NCBI RefSeq assembly: GCF_019649055.1
Contig: NW_026570222.1
Span: forward strand, 682,001-746,000
Length of the DNA: 64,000 nt
Reading direction: 5' to 3'
Source of the DNA: Paramacrobiotus metropolitanus
Lineage: Eukaryota > Tardigrada > Eutardigrada > Parachela > Macrobiotidae
This document shows, piece after piece, positions 61,422-64,000 of this stretch (within the stretch, counting starts at the first letter, position 1; each line of letters starts with the position of its first letter). The notes beneath the pieces were generated by a model that was given only the letters and a program-made list of their open reading frames with translations, had not been told where the DNA came from and did not search any database. Both the position numbers and the translations under genes were made by a program.

Positions 61422-63419
61422 ATGGTAAGTCAGACATTAAAAGATTGAGATCAGCACTTTTAGCAGAGAATGCCGATGGCTTGAACAGAGTAGCGCAGAG
61501 GATCCAGTGCAGCTCGCGCTCTGATGCTTTGGTTCTGCGTTCAGGCTTCGACACTGTTTTCGCCTGCAAATGTGAAGTATTTTTGCGACTTCAGGCTCCC
61601 AAGCCCGTCAAAAAGGGCGGCGCAAAGAAGGTGGCTGCTGTCCCTGCTGCCATCAGGAAGAAAACTGAAAAGCCTAAGAAAGAAACCAATCCGCTGTTTG
61701 AAAAACGTCCCAAGAACTTCGGCATTGGTAAGTGTTTTTTTGCACAGCTCTTCTACCGATCGCGAGTCAACACTGCTCTGCGAAAGCGGAAAGGGTTCGA
61801 AATTTGTGAATTCTTGTGGATTCTAATTTTTGAGTGGATAAAAAATTCATCTTGGAACCTTGCGTGGTTCGCCGTTCACAGTGCCAGTTTTAAACACTTT
61901 GGTTTGGTCTGAGTATTCATGGTTTGGACCAAAGTTTGGTCTGAGTATTCAACATAAGTGATAAGTATTTGATCTGGTTCAAAGGCTTTTCAGTTTTCAC
62001 AATTAATGTTGTAATAGTATAGTTGGAATCCCTGAAATTAGAACTGGATTTTCATTTCTGTATCAGCTCACCAGATTTGTAATGTGTCTCAAGAATTGTG
62101 TGGTATTCTATCGTTATGCGAAAATGTTTTTTAGGACAAGACATCCAGCCGAAGCGGGATTTGACTCGTTTCGTCAAGTTCCCCCGATATGTGCGAATTC
62201 AGCGCCAAAAGAAAATCTTGTATCAGCGTTTGAAGGTTCCGCCACCGATCAATCAGTTCAACCTTACGCTGGACAAACCGTCGAGTAAGACATCATGCAC
62301 TTCATAATTTCTGCGTTGCATATGTTTTCCGAAACTGCTGTTAAGTTTAAGCCCTGCCGTTTTTTAGCCACTCAGGTGTTCAAACTGATGAACAAATACA
62401 GACCAGAAACGAAGCAGCAGAAGAAAGAACGTCTGAAGCAGCGTGCTGCGGCGAAAGCCCAAGGAAAGGGTGATGTTCCCACTAAGCGACCCGCTGTTAT
62501 TCGGTACGAAAGGAAATGCGCATCGAAAATTGTTATGTGATCTGTAGATCAAATGTTTCCACAGATCTGGTGTGAACGCGGTTACTACACTGGTGGAACA
62601 GAAAAAGGCCCAGCTTGTCGTCATTGCCCACGATGTTGATCCCATTGAAGTATGTTACTTCGTTCATTAAATGCTGCCTCGTGACGCTATGTAGGCGTTT
62701 TCGTGATTTCTGTTTTTTTTTCATTTTTGTGGCTTTTACAGTTAAAGTAAAAGCCACAAAAATGAAAAAAGAAACAGAAATCACGAAAATGCCTACATAG
62801 CGTCACGAGGCAGCATTTAATGATTCAATGATTACAAACCGCCTAGTAAAACTTTTACTAGGCGGTTTGTAATCATTGAATTAGTTAAACTACTTTACTT
62901 CATCATATCAGGAATTAACGATTTATCTACATACTCCCGAATTTTTATAGCGAAATGACTAAAGGATTAACTTTTGTTTATCCAGACCTATTAATTTTGC
63001 TCTATCGCATCAGGAATTCGTACAGTACGTGAAAGATGATTGTTTTCATATTACAGATTGTGCTCTTTTTGCCGGCCTTGTGCCGTAAAATGGGAGTGCC
63101 GTACTGCATCGTGAAGGGCAAAGCTCGTTTAGGACGAGTTGTGCACCGAAAAACGGCATCATGCTTGGCTTTCCAGAACATCAACGCGTAAGCAAAACAT
63201 TTTAATTTCGATTTGATTAAGGATAAGAAGGGTTTTATTTACAGTGAGGATAGACCATCATTGTCCAAAGTGGTCGAGACGGTCAAGAATAACTTTAACG
63301 AAAGATATGATGAAATCCGCCGACACTGGGGAGGCAACATCCTGAGTACCAAGTCGCAGGCACGAAAAGGAAAACTCGAGAAGGCGAAAGCGAGAGAAGT
63401 CGCTCAAAAAGTGGCATAA
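61422..63419 (+). CDS. RPL7A: 60S ribosomal protein eL8 (L7a, SURF3), 7 coding exons, 270 aa
   Basis: Large-subunit protein of the L7Ae RNA-binding family, with the fold that also recognises kink-turns. Exons: 61422-61424, 61595-61727, 62135-62284, 62368-62503, 62565-62649, 63057-63187 and 63245-63419. The first coding exon is only the ATG, followed at once by GTAAGT; the next begins APKPVKKGG. Conserved stretches: [117 protein letters not shown] and a Lys/Ala-rich end. Length matches the usual 266 or so residues. AATAAA at 63460-63465 gives a 3' UTR of about 60 bases. Intron 5 carries two large palindromes. Introns of vertebrate RPL7A host box C/D snoRNAs; I could not find convincing C and D boxes here. 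Confidence 0.97.
62665..62822. repeat. Long inverted repeat (about 75-bp arms) in RPL7A intron 5
   Basis: The left arm 62665-62739 starts CATTAAATGCTGCCTCGTGA. The right arm 62747-62822 is its near-exact reverse complement, ending TCACGAGGCAGCATTTAATG. The 7-base loop is AGTTAAA. I count one base substitution plus one small difference in the T-run. In RNA this would be a hairpin of about 75 bp. It lies 15 bases after the 5' splice site. Confidence 0.95.
62823..62881. repeat. Perfect 59-bp palindrome directly after the long inverted repeat
   Basis: The left arm 62823-62851 (starting ATTCAATGATTACAAACCGC) and right arm 62853-62881 are exactly complementary around a single C at 62852. It abuts the previous palindrome with no spacer, so the two form a double foldback of 217 bp inside the 407-bp intron. 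Confidence 0.95.
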
Positions 63420-64000
63420 ATACGATTAGTTTTTGATATATTGTAATGTTTGTGGCTATAATAAAGGTGATCAACACTTCCGCGTGTTCTCTCCCGAAAA
63501 AATTTCAAAACTGGCCTTTTCACAGAGGAGGATGCAGACAACGCAATGGCGTGATAGGTATGAGAAAGTGGATGTCAAAAATTCACGGGAGAAATTTTGA
63601 GTGCTACTGTTTAGCGGTTCGCCACGGAAACACCCTATGCACCAGAATAATATAGTTATGCAGTATTAGAGGGCTCAGATAAGCTGAGATAACAACCTAC
63701 GAGTAGTTATCCAGAGTACACTAGTATTTCGAACTGGTACATGTTCAAAAGTTTCGAAATCATTGAGAAACTTTAAAAATGTGCTAAATTGTAATAATTC
63801 TGTACCTTCCTTCAGTTCCTTATACAGAAAAATGCATTTTAGTGTGCACATATTCTTGTGATTTGCTGTCACGTTCGGCATTAGTTACAGTACTTATTGT
63901 TTGCTATCAATCCGCGTGAAAACGACACCAAATTGCAGTAAAAGAGCTAACCCAACTTTCGTTTCTTCCACCAGCGATACCATATCCTTTTTTGAAGGCT
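63420..64000. other. RPL7A 3' UTR and flank
   Basis: The poly(A) signal AATAAA lies at 63460-63465, followed by a GT-containing stretch (AAAGGTGATC). Beyond about 63500 I see no supported exon on either strand before the window ends. Any SURF1-like neighbour, if the locus resembled that of vertebrates, would lie outside. Confidence 0.6.

Noticed and set aside
61355-61912. 185-codon plus-strand ORF across the RPL7A start
   Set aside because: It reads through the ATG-only exon, intron 1, exon 2 and intron 2; only the 61595-61727 part is conserved eL8 sequence.

Overview
The window is nuclear DNA of an invertebrate animal. It is AT-rich by eye, almost every gene is split by GT-AG introns (many of them 50-400 bp), and all recognisable proteins are metazoan types. 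Basonuclin, CRTC, endophilin A, MFSD12 and a furin-type convertase together exclude plants, fungi and protists. A protostome, perhaps an arthropod or tardigrade, seems most likely, but the sequence does not fix the phylum. I rebuilt exon chains by hand from splice sites and reading phase. Every chain reported as complete closes in frame.

Layout: 1-3.8 kb, mostly empty, with one weak minus-strand candidate for a secreted peptide. 3.8-11.5 kb (+), a 16-exon furin/kexin-like proprotein convertase of 768 aa. 12.6-13.1 kb (-), an intronless R-SNARE (VAMP type), convergent with the convertase. 13.1-17.7 kb, non-coding with a short tandem duplication. 17.7-20.6 kb (+), a basonuclin-type zinc-finger protein whose N-terminal exon I could not place. 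22.2-28.0 kb (+), endophilin A in 8 exons, 456 aa. 28-44 kb, a gene-poor stretch with a 103-bp tandem array, an (AT)n block, palindromes and two isolated candidate exons. 44.5-45.6 kb (-), the 5'-truncated tail of an R2-like retrotransposon carrying a restriction-like endonuclease domain. 47.7-54.7 kb (+), CRTC in at least 9 exons. 56.0-59.2 kb (+), MFSD12 in 8 exons, 569 aa. 59.9-60.8 kb (-), MED22 in 3 exons, 162 aa. 61.4-63.4 kb (+), ribosomal protein eL8 (RPL7A) in 7 coding exons, 270 aa.

Functionally the neighbours are mostly unrelated: secretory-pathway proteolysis, vesicle fusion, transcription, endocytosis, cAMP-responsive coactivation, organelle transport. The exception is the MED22-RPL7A pair. 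It is head-to-head with 663 bp between start codons and reproduces the SURF5-SURF3 arrangement of the vertebrate Surfeit locus, so the interval is probably a shared bidirectional promoter.

The most unusual features are this Surfeit pair, two large back-to-back palindromes inside an RPL7A intron (with smaller palindromes elsewhere), a GC-AG intron in MED22, an ATG-only first coding exon in RPL7A, and the R2-like remnant. I found no CRISPR array, no operon-like system and no convincing novel multi-gene system.
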